From: Pythium myriotylum
Taxonomy: Eukaryota; Oomycota; Peronosporomycetes; Pythiales; Pythiaceae
Assembly (NCBI GenBank): GCA_023091665.1
Contig: JALJCQ010000004.1
Span: forward strand, 2,046,001-2,110,000
Reading direction: 5' to 3'
Length of the DNA: 64,000 bases
This document shows positions 21,124 through 33,221 of the stretch, piece by piece. Position 1 is the first letter of the stretch; the number at the start of each line of letters is the position of its first letter. The notes beneath the pieces are model-generated. The model was given only the letters and a program-made list of their open reading frames with translations. It did no database searches and was not told where the DNA came from. Made by a program: the position numbers and the translations under genes.

Positions 21124-24100
21124 CGTGTCAGCGTAGTCACGCCACACCATCATCTTGCTTTGCGACCCTTGAATTTCCGACCGATGCGCCCACATGTATC
21201 TACCATTGGTTGTGACGCATCGCTCCAGCTTGCAGAGGCCCGAGATCCTAAGCTTGTAGAAGCTCTTGTCGTAGGTCTGGAGCAAGTCGACAAGTAGCGC
21301 TGTAGCCTCATCCGGCAGAAATTTTCTGTTTCGCGTCGCTTCTAATCTCTCATTGGCGTGAAGTCCTGCGTTTGCAATGAGGGTGTGAACTTTCTCCGCC
21401 TCATCAACCTTGCCGTCAACGCCTACAAAAGAATCAGCACCATGAATTCATATCCTTGGACCTCAGCCAAACCCATAGAGAGCATACGTGCGGAAGCCAA
21501 ACCAACGAGGCCCTGGAGAAAACCACCGGCAGCAGGTACAGCGGCTACGGCTGTAGCAAAAAGGGAAATCCCGACCTAAACAATGACTTTCGTCAGCCTC
21601 GATGTCCTTCATCTAAGAAGCTGTAGAACCTGCCCACCTGGATCTTGAAACCGTGCTTGGCAAACAGCTTCGGTGGCACTTTCAGTTCAATAGGTGGGTG
21701 CCAGCACTTGCCCGACACATCACTCAGAATCTTGAGCTCGAGTTTCCGTTTGGGTGTGGATATGTACTCAAGGGTCCAGAATGTAGGATAATCTGCCCTA
21801 CTCCCCCCCTTTAGCATCTCGATCACAACATCAATCTTGCTCATATCAGCTTGATCGGCATCAGGCCAACTGCACGGTCGAGGGAGCCACGCTTTCATAT
21901 GATACCAAGTAAGATCAGGTGGCAACCATTTCGCTGTTGGATTGACTGACTCTTCCTTCGATCCCTTTGAAATCTTCACAAGGTCTCGCACTACTGCTCC
22001 GATGGAATGGGCTTGACCACGATCATCAATCACTCGACGCCGGACGAGTCCTGGATACGCTACGAGGACCTCTTCCATTGCCATGCAAGCGTGCCGAAAG
22101 ATATGCCAGCTGGCTATGTCACTTCGGTTAGACACTCCACACGAATCACGAATCCGCCATCTGTCGTGTGCTTCATGTGGTTGACAGAAATCCGGCATGC
22201 GGACTTCTCGTCTGCTTGAAAGTTGACACATCCTGGAGTAACATCACGAGCAAACACTGTCGAATAGCTTGCCACTGCGAGGTGCTCGAAAAAAGCCTCC
22301 GGGGAATGATCTGCAATCTGGTATTCCCATTGAACGCGGCTGGGATTGACAGGCTCTCCACGCAAAGCCAACGGTGGATGGTTCGCATCTTGGGATATAT
22401 GAGTGGAGTCTGCTCGACCCCAATAAGCTGGGACGATCAAGTCTGAGTCCCACTGAAGTTCGCACCCAATTGGATACGCCAAGTGAAAGTGCTGCAACAA
22501 GCCTTTCACCGAGACCATCAACTCCTCACTCAGCGACGACCATAATGGCAGACTCGACAGCTTCTCGTGTAGCATGACCTCGCCGGTGTGATTGTGATTC
22601 ACGACCTGTCGGATCACGTCGAGCAGGAGCTGTGGGTCGAGAATTATCGTATTGCTTAGAGTAGACGAACCGAGATCCTCGTACCAGAGCACGTCGCCGA
22701 GATCATGTAAAAGTCGGATGATGTTGCGGAAGTCATCGAATTGTAGAGTGGGAACGGTCTCTCGTAGTTGTTGGAAGAGGAAGTCGATATTGACAAAGGT
22801 CGACTCGATGCGGGATGCAGGGGCGGCTGTGGGTGGCGGGCGGAGAACAAGAATGGCGTCGAGTACGCGTGAGTATATCTCTGGCATGGCGAAACTTTTA
22901 TCACTGCGTATGATGAGTTCTTGGATGTCGACTTTGGCAACCGAGACCGACTCGGCATCGATGCAACTGACCATGATCCACTCTTTTGGAACCATGTTAT
23001 TCGACTTGCTCTTGAGAAGATCGAGGTGGCTAATGCGATCATTCACATCATCGGCCTTGGCGAGAGCTAGATTTGAACCATCACGAAGTTGCTTGATAGC
23101 ACGATCAATCTCACTGATCCGAACCCGAACTACTTCTTGGAGACGCGAAATAATATCCGTCTTGATGCGGTTAATGATGTCAGCATCGTTCCCGACTAAA
23201 TCTACTTTGGTGATAGCAAAGGCAAATTCGGCATCAGGCCGCCGAGCTGAGACGGCGCGGATCCATCGTGTGATGTTGTACTCGACAAAACAGCTCAACT
23301 CTTCCTTGGCGATGTTCTCATCCGCAGAATCGACCTGCTCGAGTATAGCCGAGTAGGCTCCAGCATCAATGCATACAATGTAGAGTGTGCGGGGGGAGAA
23401 GAAAAGAGCATGGGCGGCGTGGTACTCTCTCTGCCCAGCGAAATCCCACAAAGAGATCTCGTGATTCATCTCAATGAAACTCTGCCCGTCCAAGATCTTC
23501 TTCTCAACGAAGTTCCACAAGAACAGGTCAATGCCGACAGTTCGGTCGTCAGTATCTGCAAGAGACGGGATTTGCGACGTCATTGACTTGATGAAGCTTG
23601 TTTTGCCCCATGTGCTCGGGCCAATAACGCACACTTTACGCCGAAGCTTGACAGTTGAAGGGTTGGAGGATTTCAGCTCGGCAAGGTAGGTCATTACAGC
23701 TCTTTTGCCATGGCCGAGAACTTCATCCGGAACTTTTGTAAGGAGTTTTCCTTGTCGCTGCTCTTCTACCCAAACGTTGAAACACGCTTGCAGCTCACTT
23801 TTGTTGGGGAACTTCTTATTGCGAATAATGTGAGCGCATCGTTCGTCAGCATTTGCACCCAGAGTGAGAAGGATATAGATCGCTGGCAGCTTCTTAGCCA
23901 GGCTGGAACTCAACAAGAGCCAGTGGAGAGGCGTCTGTCGATCCTATGCCAACCCATTATAATTTCCACACCCATGCACCTAATACGCATCACAGACGTA
24001 CTGAATCCAAAGCATTAACGTCTGCACCTGCCCGTACAAGTGCTCTTATCATCTCGGAGATTGATCGTGTGGTCGAACTGCTGACGCAAGCGTAATGGAG

Positions 24101-25172
24101 CGCCGTGCCTCCCAGCTATTACTGAACACATCAAGTGGTGTTTGGATAGAACAAATATACCAGTTCAAAAGCGTACCGCACTGGTTAAGTCTTCCTCGCC
24201 ACTAACTGTGTGCTTCACATCAGCGTTGGCATCTAACAGCGCTTGAACTATACTGTGATGTCCAAAGAAGCAAGCAACTTCCAGAGGCGAAAGATTCCGG
24301 TGCAGACAGTTCACTCCCGCTTTTGGAATGAGAATCTTGACAATCTCTTCGCGTCCACGTGAACAATTGTCATACATCAGCGGCCCTGCATCAAATTCTG
24401 CACCGGCTTGTATTAATGCTGCGGCTACCGCAGGCTTGTTCAAGCGGCAAGCAGCTTGGAGCGCTGACTCCTTAGTGACCTTCGGAAAGGTGCAAGATCA
24501 GTCACATTATCGACGCCACCATAAAGGCAAAGAAAAGAGTGCCATGCATACTCTCGTTCGCGTGTTCATGTCGACGTTAGCTTTGATGAGCTCGTTGACA
24601 ATGTCGGCATGACCTCTGACGGATGCGACGTACAGTGGGGAAGTACTCTCTAGGTTCGCGAGAGGCCAGAGTAATGGCGCCATCGAGAAAAAAAAAGCAG
24701 TCGAGCGATCGAAATCGGATCCAAAAGGCTCTAGAAATCGCACCCACGCGCGATTCGGGTTGGCCTTAGCGTCGAGGAGTAACTTGGCGACTCGAAAGTC
24801 ACCTTTCTCAGCAGCTCGATGCAAAGGTGTCCGACCCCACTACCGTAGTATCAGCTCAACACACACACAAAAAATCCCCCCGCAATGATCGCTTACGCGA
24901 GTTGGAATGTCTGGATTTGCCTTGGCTTCCAGGAGCAAGGTCATCGCATGGATATGGTTGTTCTTTGTGGCGAGGTAGAGCGGCGTTCTCCCGTGCTGCA
25001 ATTCCTCGAACTTTCAGCAGCGAATTCAATTACACTGAGCGTACGGCATACGCACCACGATGCTCCGTGCGTTCACGTACGCCCCTTCCTTCAGGAGACT
25101 CTCGACTGCGTCGACGTCGCCTTCATGGCACGCTTTCCGGAGCTTCCGCGCGCGAAGCCATGGCTGCAGCAT
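21100..25172 (-). CDS. Ankyrin-Roc-COR (Roco family) GTPase, frameshifted
   Basis: Inferred exons (minus): 25172-25056, 25010-24897, 24839-24748, 24645-24552, 24479-24177, 24115-24002, 23934-21638, 21575-21473, 21422-21100; phases agree at all junctions. The N-terminal ~280 residues are ankyrin repeats. The big exon holds a Roc GTPase (P-loop GPSTWGKTS, switch II DFAGQ, TKVD in place of NKxD) followed by a COR domain (LLHDLGDVLWYED..., IVPAYW) and a WLPPDLTWYHMKAWL motif. The last exons are hydrophobic, then helical. Expected length is about 1,185 residues. One base appears to be missing near 22116-22130: the COR frame hits TAG at 22114-22116 while the continuation (WHIFRHACMAMEEV...) is in the next frame, with no room for an intron. 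Either a recent pseudogene or an assembly error. Roco proteins are large regulatory GTPases; the partner here is unknown. The last two introns are the least certain. Confidence 0.8.
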
Positions 25173-25469
25173 GGCGCTTCAGGTGGTGGAGATCGCAGAA
25201 TGACGAAGACACGAACCCACGGGCCATCGGTCATCGTGCGCAGAGACTAAATTAATCGGGGCCTCCGTGACAGAGATAGATCGCCGAGCCGCATTCTTCT
25301 TCCGTTGGCACCATCTTGCCTCATTTTGAGCAGCTCATTTGTACCAGGAACATGGTACACCCTAAAATATCGAATGCAGTGGGCGGAAACGTTTCCATAT
25401 TCCGTAAGGAATCTATCTGGTCTTCCACACCGAGGCGAGCAGCTCTACCGGTATGGCGACGGCGTGACC
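25173..25469. promoter_or_regulatory. Divergent promoter region between ankyrin-Roco and STK36
   Basis: The 297 bases separate the start codons of two genes facing away from each other, so both promoters must lie here unless first exons were missed. A small palindrome GTACC...GGTAC sits at about 25338-25355. No TATA box is evident. Confidence 0.4.
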
Positions 25470-28400
25470 ATGGACAACTACCACATCCTCGAGCGCATCG
25501 GCGAAGGCTCGTTCGGCAAAGTGTACCGCGGGCGACGCAAGTTCACGGGCCAGATCGTGGCGCTCAAGTTCGTCTCCAAGCGCGGCAAGTCGCCCAAGGA
25601 TCTGCAGAATCTGCGCCAGGAGGTACGCGTCGGCTCTGCTGTGAGGGGGGATTCATTCGTCGCGTGACGCTGAGACGCTCGGGACGCGCTGCGCATAGAT
25701 CAACATCCTGCGGCGCCTGGACCACTGCAACATCATCGCGATCATGGACTCGTTCGAGACCGAAGGAGAGTTCTGCATGGTCACCGAGTATGGCCAGGGC
25801 GAGCTCTTCCAGGTCTTAGCGGACGACCAACACTTACCCGAGAGCGAGATTCGGCTGATCACGATCCAGCTGCTGCAGGCTTTGCACGTTCTCCACAGCA
25901 AGCGCATCATCCATCGCGACATGAAGCCGCAGAACATCCTCATCGGCTCCAAGCAGCAAATCAAGCTCTGTGACTTTGGCTTCGCACGCGCAATCTCGAA
26001 TGAGAGCAGCGTGCTCACGTCCATCAAAGGCACCCCACTCTACATGGCCCCCGAGCTCGTGCAGGAGAAACCCTACAACTGCACCGTCGATCTCTGGTCA
26101 CTCGGCGTGATCCTGTACGAGCTAGCGGTTGGCACGCCGCCGTTCTACACCGACAAGATTGTCACGCTCGTTCAGATGATTGTGCGCGAGCCTGTGAAGT
26201 TTCCAGAGAGCATGTCACCGGTCTTCCGCAGCTTCTTGTCTGGATTGTTAACTAAAGATCCGAGAAAACGGCTGAGCTGGCCCGACATCTTACGACATCC
26301 TTTTGTCGTGGAGACGCCGGAAGAGCTCGAGAAGCGGCTTCGCCTAGAGAAGGAGTTTCGACCACTCCCACGCTTCTTCAGCAGTGAAAACCACATCCCC
26401 GTGGAGCCTGAGCACCAGCTCAAACCCAGTGTTGAGCGCCTTCGCACGAGTGGAGAGTGGAAGATCTGCGATCCGGAAACAGGCCAGCAGGTGAAAAGCG
26501 ATCCAGAGTCAGTTGGGCAACAAGTGGATGGCAAGCATCAAGAATCGCGCCAAGCTGTTGTAGCAAGCGAGAATCCAGGCGCTGATTTAGGTAAAAACGA
26601 TGCACGTGAACGCTTTCTTGAGCTTCACGCCAAACTCTCAACCAGCTTCGACGATCTCCGCGGCGGCCGGATCCTTGAATTGCCTATTTGGACGCAGTTA
26701 TGGAACACGCTGCTGAATATCCCCACGCATGTGATTACCGAGGAATGTTTCAACATGGCAAGTGCTGACATGGTTGTGGTCTACAAAGCGTTGGCTGCAG
26801 TAATGAAAGCCAAGACCCATCTGGATTCGATCGAGTTTCTCCTCAAGGCGCGGGGCTGGCTGCACCAGTTTGTGAGCAATTTTCTGCGGCACGAGATAAT
26901 AACAAACAGTGCGAGCGCTGATTTATTGTATCAGGCGGTGCGGTGTTGCACAATGATCACAAATGTGATTAACTCAGTTGAGCCGCATCTGACTCGGCAT
27001 CTCGACTACCGAGAAATTTGTGGCTCGGACGTTCGTTTAGTGGCTGCGATTTTACGACTTAAGTGTCATGAAAAGCTCGGAGGTGCCACATCGAGGACGC
27101 TGAAGTGGCTGGGATCTATGCTGGACCGATCGCGAAATTTGACAGATTTCTTGGAAGAAGTCCACTCGTCAGGTGTGATCGAAGCACTTTGCGAAATTCT
27201 CGCGAGCTCGAGTGGCCTACGCTCTCCTGGTGGTACCTCCACCAAAGCAGCACGAGATGTTGGCTTGTACGCGGTGTTTGCTCTCGCGACCTTTGTGCAC
27301 CCAGATGGCAGCAAGTGGGGTCCTCTGCATCCTTTTCCGGTAATGACTCTCAGAACTTGTGGTCACCTCGAACACAACCAAGGCACCGATGTTCGGCAGT
27401 TGTACAAACTACGTGTCAAAGTTCACGGGGAAGTGACCGCACAACTACTTCGGAACGGACTTCAGGAGTTGCTCGCATTGCTGAATGATGAGTTCAGGTC
27501 AAGACTTGCGCGTCATCATCGTGGAGAGGAAATGGATGCAGATGACGAGGAACCCGACCAATCGACTGTGTCGTGTGTGATAAAAATTTTGCTTCACTCG
27601 TGTCGATCCTCGTCACCGCTCTCTCGCAAGATTATGGCGAGCAAATCTAGTCGACAAAATGACTCTGTTGATATCATCACCATTGTGCTTGCCCTCATCC
27701 AGTCAGAAGCGCTGCATGATGTGGAGAAGTACTTCGCGGTCGAGTTTCTCGTTGTGCTGATTCGGAGGCAGGTGTTGACCAAGGAACAAGTGTGGCTGTG
27801 TGCAAAAGCTATGTACCCTATATTTCTCTCGACGCAGAATCTTGGGCTACTCAGTCTATCCTGCACGTATTATGCCGACGTCTTAGAAGGCGGAAATATT
27901 GATGTCAGCGCTCTGAGTCGCGACGAACAAGTGCTGGGACTCGCGAGCAGTCATCAGGAGGTGTGGGACCTTGTATTATATGGTGTAATGTCGAAGTCGT
28001 GCACTGAGTCTGTGTTACGATTGTTCGAACATCAAGCGTTCGCCGAAATGTCGAGTCAACAACAATGTGAGAGACTTCAAGTGCTGGCATGCTACAACGT
28101 GCGGGCTCAGGGGCTCGTGGATGCTGGCGTAGTGCTACTTCTTCGCGTTGCTGCGAAGGCTATGAATCAAGCCGTGACGGCCGACTCCACCACTTCCGAG
28201 GATCGCGCAATTGACGGATTTATTGCGATGTTTGAGTCGCCAAAGACGTGGGCTGTGTTTCGAGAGTTCCTTAATAACTGCGGCGACAACTTGCTTTCAC
28301 CGTGGGGGCTCTTTTGCTTTCTCAAGCTCATGCGAATGGTCCGAGAGATGCCACCAAACGATTCCACGATCGAGCTCCAATTGAACGACCATATCGTGCC

Positions 28401-29538
28401 TCCACTGGTTTCTTTGCTGCAACCTGGCCACATTGAGTGTCTTATGAAGTGGCCTGAGGTTGTGGGAGGCGGGGGAAATGCTGTGAAGGCTCTTATTCAT
28501 GCGATCGTCAAAGTGCTTGGGATTCCGTTCGTGCACAACCTCACGGACGAGCTTCTCGTGTCAACACAGACGACACTGTACGACTCTGGATGCATCCATA
28601 AGCTACTTGCGGTACTTCACGTATTGTTCACAGAAAAAGAGTTCCGCTTAGACTCACCGGTGCTTGAGCTACCAATTAGTTTTGTCTCTCGCCTGGTCAC
28701 AAGCTCGGAGCACTTCGGAGTTCAGTTCGTGGAGGCGAATGGTATGTCGACTATCAAATCATGCGATATGCTAGGTCATCGCGGCTCCCCTCCCCTCATC
28801 ATCGACACACTACTTATCATCAGTCAACTTGCGCGGAGCTCGCCGGAGAACTACGAATACATCCTTGAAGCCAATCTTCTTCTCGAGTTTCGAGATCTCG
28901 TTAACCATAAGGAAGCCATGGTCCGCGCCAAGGCACTCAATTGTGTCGGTAACCTCTGCCGCCATTCGACGCTTTTTTACGACCGTTTCTCAGCACCGAT
29001 CACTGACATCCACGGTTCATTTTCCGTGCTAGATGGCGTTGTGACTGGCCTCTCTGATGGAGATGGATATGTTCGACGATTTGCTTGTTTTGCCATTGGC
29101 AATGCCGCGTTCCACAATAATCAATTGTACGGGTTTCTGCGGGTTTCGATCCCTCCGCTCGTTCAGAACTTGCACAACGAAGACGAAAAGACGCGCTCAA
29201 ATGCAGCTGGCGCATTGGGGAACCTAGTTCGCAACTCAGACGAGCTCTGTGCAGACATGTGTCGCTACCAAGCACCGTTTGAGTTGCTAGAGCTCGCGCT
29301 GACTGATCCGAGCGTTTCATCCCGCCGCATCGTGTTATTTTCTCTAGGCAACTTCTGTGCTTACCTGGTCTGCGTGCAATCAATAGTTCGCCAACAACCC
29401 GACTTCGTGAAGCAACTCGAACATCTGCACGAGGAAATTGCCACCGATGAGGTTTCAAGAAGAAACATTCGCCGTGTCCTTACTAAAGTGGAGGGGGTCA
29501 CAGGCAGTGCAACCTCTAGAAGCAAATATGAAGAATAG
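25470..29538 (+). CDS. STK36: Fused/STK36-type serine/threonine kinase
   Basis: Two exons, 25470-25622 and 25699-29538, joined over a 76-nt GT-AG intron, give 1,330 residues, close to the ~1,315 of human STK36. The kinase domain is at residues 4-260 with an intact glycine loop ([11 protein letters not shown]), Lys33, HRD at 123-125, DFG at 143-145 and the activation-loop sequence [11 protein letters not shown], typical of the Fused branch. The remaining ~1,050 residues are ARM/HEAT-like helices; a well-conserved ARM stretch is near residues 1120-1230 ([24 protein letters not shown]). In animals and several protists this family is needed for central-pair assembly of motile flagella, which fits an organism with swimming zoospores. 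The ATG chosen gives the canonical kinase N-terminus [16 protein letters not shown]. Catalytically competent by motif. Confidence 0.93.
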
Positions 29539-29635
29539 TTGACGCATCTGGCCGCAAGTATGCTGTATAGTTTTACCTATCCGTAACGAAAATGCACCTG
29601 GTTCGATTGCGACGCAACTTCCAATAGGTTGTACG

Positions 29636-32548
29636 CTAGGCACCACTTGCGGGGATCTGGGTGTTTCCAGTCTCTGGGACTAGTCGAAGAAGTGTCTGGA
29701 TAGAGTTTATGACCGTGTCTTCAGCGTAAGGGTCGTCACGCTTGATCGACTTTATGAGTTTCCGCCACATGCCAGCTTTATCCATCGCTCGAATTGTCGC
29801 GGGGTTGTGCACAACTCCGCGCAGAACTAGTGATCCGCCGTCGTTCTTCGATTCCAAGTACTCTCCACATGCCGTGATGATCACTTCACTGCGGGCCACG
29901 GCTTCGTTCATGTCTGGACTGCTCTGCAGGAGCTGACCAAGGCTCCAAAGAACATTCTTCGCCGTCGCAGCCTCCGATTGGGTCAGTACGTGCTCGAGAG
30001 CCTGGATCCCATTCGCGTCCACGAAGGCCAATGCATTGTACTTGTATCTACCAAGAAGTGAAATAGTCTTGAATGCGCGTACCTGGCGCTCAGAAGATCT
30101 CGTGTTTAGTACCTCAACGAGAGTCGGAATGACGAGATGGTAGGCAGCAAGGTCCTTCACGGCCAGCACTTTTGCGATGTTTGCGAGTACGTTTAGGGCG
30201 AGTTCTCGGTGCTCGCTATTTTCTTGAAGAGCGTTCACAAGAACCCTGGCACCCAACTCCGCTGGCCACTGCTCCGCTGAGGGAGTCCACTTCTCTGTAA
30301 GTCGATCCAGTAACACGAGCACGAGACGTCTCTCATTATCGCTGCCATTTTCATGCACCCGAAGCAAAGTGTTGCAGACACCATCGACTTCTTGAAGATA
30401 GCCCGAGTTATCTTCGTGATCCTCAGTCACTTCGTCAAGTGCAGTGAGAATCACAACGCGCGATTCCTTCAACGAAGGTTCTCCCAACGCTAACGCGAGG
30501 TTTTTTGTCACAGTTTCGCCAACGTTCCGATTTGCGTGACCAAGCTTCACGAGAAGCTGGACAAGCTCTGCTCCTTTGTGCACATCGTCGGGTGCACTGT
30601 TGAGAGTTGTAAGCGTGGCCAAGTCAATTGCACTCGGCATGATGGCACCGTAGATCTTGCGCTCCAACTCGTCCATAGCGGCTTTGGGTGGCCCAAGACG
30701 ATTCTCACCCATGGCACGAAGACTTCCAAACGCGTACATCGAACAAACAGGGCTCTCGGTATCTCGCGCAATACTGACCAGGCGGTCTAGCCCGCCGTTG
30801 TCAATTATCTCCTGCTGCTTTTCGGTGTCAAACTTGCACTGACGATAGAGTTCCTGGACGATCGATTCCTTTTCTTCAACAGAACTGCTGCCCAGACCAT
30901 CCACGAGAGTTTTGATCGAACGATGCGGCTGGAGAGGATGTCGTTCAATTCTCGCACGTTTGCTGGCACTGACCGATGTCTCGGGCGTTACATCACCGAA
31001 CGGACTGCCACACTGACTGCAAAACTTCGAGTCAACAGGGTTTCTCGTGTAGCATGATCCACAAATCGGGTCATAGGCGGCGCTGTTGTATTCATGGTCT
31101 GCGAGAGTCTTGAATTTCTCGACAACGTCGTGAATCCTCGGTCTTGCGTCGGGGTCTTTCTGAGTCATCTGCTGGATGTACGACCAGACGTCATCGGATA
31201 GTTCCTTATTGTCGGGGCGAGGAGGGATCTCGCCCTTTTGGATTTTTTCAATGACACCGTTGTCGTTGAGAGTGCCATAAGGAACGTCTCCGCTGAACGC
31301 CTCGATAAGGCACATACCGAGCGCGTACACATCAGATTGTTGGTTTGCTGCGTGATTGAAGCGTTCCGGTGCGAGCCAGCGTAATCCGCCCACCAACTTG
31401 CCATTCGGGAGCGAGGATCTGTTCTTGGAGTTGGTATGACTCCTGACGCGGCTCAAACCAAAGTCTGCCAGCTTGGCGGTGCCTTCCTTGTCCACGAGTA
31501 TGTTGTTGAGTTTCAGATCGCCATGCGCGATATTATGGTCGTAAAGATGCTTCAATCCAAGAGCCGCCTCGTAAAAGAGCTTCCAGAATGTCGCGTTTTT
31601 GGTCACCACAAGGTAGTTACCGAGATCACCGTGGATTGCATCTTCATACACAATGCACGGTCGAGTCGATACATGGCAAGCCCCGTAAAAGGTGATGATG
31701 TTTGGATGCCCTTTCAACGTCTGAAGAATCTCAACCTCAGCCAAAAAATCCTTTCGACCCAATGCAGTCATAGTGGGTTGGTCGAGAATCAAAGTCTTGA
31801 TGACGACCTTGATTTCCTTCTTCCACGTCCCGCGAAAGACTTCACCAAACGCTCCCTTTCCGATGGGGGTTTCCTTGAACTCGATGTCCCAGGCAGACAA
31901 GAACCATGTCGGCACTTTTTCCTCGACTGACTTGAATGGACTAGCACTCATCACGATGTTAAACGCAGCCTTGATTGCTTCTTTAGTTTCGATCGGCAAG
32001 TCAGGTTCACCCTCGTTCTTGTGCTTGATTTTTTCTCTTTCCGCCTTGAGGAGGATCAGCGTCTGGAGTTGATTGTCACTTCCTTGAATGTCGTGTTCCA
32101 GGGCCGTGCGGTTCTGGCAGCGCTCTTCAAGCTTGAGGCGATTGTTCAGTCGATCAGTCTCCCAAACTACTCTCCAGTCGTGTGGATCGAGCCCCAAATC
32201 TTTCAGCAACATGTCGACGTCTTCATTGATCGCTTTGATTGAAGACCAGAATGCTCTGTGATGCAGCAAGCGTTCAATGAGCTTTGCCGTTTTGTAGCCA
32301 TTGAGCACTTGGTAGAACTCTTCAACGGCCTTGGCAAAGTTGGACACGAGTTTCTTTCCACCCAAATATCCATCGCGACGAACTTCCTGGTAAACGCTTT
32401 CTAGTCGGTCGTGGAGATTCCTGCACGAGTTTTCGCCTTCGTCAACGTGGCTGCAAGCGTCTTGCGCCCAAGTCAAGACGGTGCGTGCCAGCCGAGCATT
32501 TCGCGTCATGATCTCAGTGGCATCTGGAGATCCGTAGTTCAGCGCCAT
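29636..32548 (-). CDS. TKL kinase A: helical bundle-kinase-zinc ribbon-ARM
   Basis: Intronless, 970 residues from the ATG at 32548. An in-frame upstream start exists, but this ATG lies in the CACCATGG context shared with the duplicate copy at 43071. Residues ~20-125 are a helical bundle resembling the N-terminal domain of MLKL-type proteins. The TKL kinase domain spans ~224-485: glycine loop GKGAFGEV, Lys251, HGDLKLNN at 342-349 (Gly replaces the Arg of HRD), DFG at 362-364. A zinc ribbon with two CxxC pairs is at 497-513 and ARM-like helices run from ~545 to the end. By motif it is an active non-RD kinase; substrate unknown. It is divergently paired with kinase C, and kinase B is its near-identical inverted copy. 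Confidence 0.9.
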   Translation of the reverse strand: MALNYGSPDATEIMTRNARLARTVLTWAQDACSHVDEGENSCRNLHDRLESVYQEVRRDGYLGGKKLVSNFAKAVEEFYQVLNGYKTAKLIERLLHHRAFWSSIKAINEDVDMLLKDLGLDPHDWRVVWETDRLNNRLKLEERCQNRTALEHDIQGSDNQLQTLILLKAEREKIKHKNEGEPDLPIETKEAIKAAFNIVMSASPFKSVEEKVPTWFLSAWDIEFKETPIGKGAFGEVFRGTWKKEIKVVIKTLILDQPTMTALGRKDFLAEVEILQTLKGHPNIITFYGACHVSTRPCIVYEDAIHGDLGNYLVVTKNATFWKLFYEAALGLKHLYDHNIAHGDLKLNNILVDKEGTAKLADFGLSRVRSHTNSKNRSSLPNGKLVGGLRWLAPERFNHAANQQSDVYALGMCLIEAFSGDVPYGTLNDNGVIEKIQKGEIPPRPDNKELSDDVWSYIQQMTQKDPDARPRIHDVVEKFKTLADHEYNSAAYDPICGSCYTRNPVDSKFCSQCGSPFGDVTPETSVSASKRARIERHPLQPHRSIKTLVDGLGSSSVEEKESIVQELYRQCKFDTEKQQEIIDNGGLDRLVSIARDTESPVCSMYAFGSLRAMGENRLGPPKAAMDELERKIYGAIMPSAIDLATLTTLNSAPDDVHKGAELVQLLVKLGHANRNVGETVTKNLALALGEPSLKESRVVILTALDEVTEDHEDNSGYLQEVDGVCNTLLRVHENGSDNERRLVLVLLDRLTEKWTPSAEQWPAELGARVLVNALQENSEHRELALNVLANIAKVLAVKDLAAYHLVIPTLVEVLNTRSSERQVRAFKTISLLGRYKYNALAFVDANGIQALEHVLTQSEAATAKNVLWSLGQLLQSSPDMNEAVARSEVIITACGEYLESKNDGGSLVLRGVVHNPATIRAMDKAGMWRKLIKSIKRDDPYAEDTVINSIQTLLRLVPETGNTQIPASGA

Positions 32549-32560
32549 GGTGTTTCCGCT
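29682..32560 (-). repeat. Arm A of a ~2.9-kb near-identical inverted duplication
   Basis: The kinase A gene from just before its start codon to codon ~957 is repeated in opposite orientation at 43060-45937 with only a few amino-acid differences. Similarity weakens upstream of the start region and in the last ~14 codons. Confidence 0.93.
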
Positions 32561-33221
32561 TCGAGTGAAGCTCAGAAATGAGCACGATGAGACTCGAGGC
32601 TCCCACAACGAGCGATCGCAGTGGACTCACAGAACAGATCACTGCGCAGCCCCGTGCCGTGTCTCTGCATCGCGCCAGGAACAGGAGGCTCTCGTTGTAG
32701 AGTCCCATCCCTCCTCTGCTCTCAGCTGCGGGAAGAAAGAGTTGGCTTTAGGAAACACTGTCGAACGTAACATGTGAGATGGGTACAACCCCGTCGTCGC
32801 GTCTGACGCAACATTCGTGGACTGAACATTCCAGTTGAAGTGAACCTACCGAGCAGCTCCCACCACCACGAAATCTTTCTTCGCGCCAGAGCAAATGAGT
32901 CCAACGCACCTGTGTCGACATCCATCTGTGAAGACACGTTCAGAGAGAGAGAGAGCTTGCGTTGAGTGAACGGATCCGACGAGCGACTAAGGCGTCTGTT
33001 CCTTCTCACAAAACGTAGGGAGATGACGCAACTTCCATCTCGCAGAAAGACGAGGATTGTGTTTATCCGTTGGAACAGTGGGACCCATGCCTGCAGCTGC
33101 CACAAGAGCTTGTCAGACGAGCTGGATCCCCACTCGAAGCCCTCGAGGCCTCCCTTTTCGGAAATTCGACGACCACAGCGAGCATTTGCGATCTCTCGCG
33201 CACCGCTCCACACCTCCCGAG
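32549..33221. promoter_or_regulatory. Divergent intergenic region between kinases A and C
   Basis: This 673-bp region lies between two oppositely transcribed kinase start codons and should hold both promoters. A short GA repeat is at 32942-32955. Part of the kinase A side (e.g. GGATGGGACTCT near 32705 and AGTCCACTGCG near 32620) is recognisable, more diverged, upstream of kinase B. No gene is supported. Confidence 0.5.

Noticed and set aside
32549..32608. Upstream in-frame start extending kinase A by 20 residues
   Set aside because: The extension is leader sequence; the ATG at 32548 has the CACCATGG context shared with copy B.
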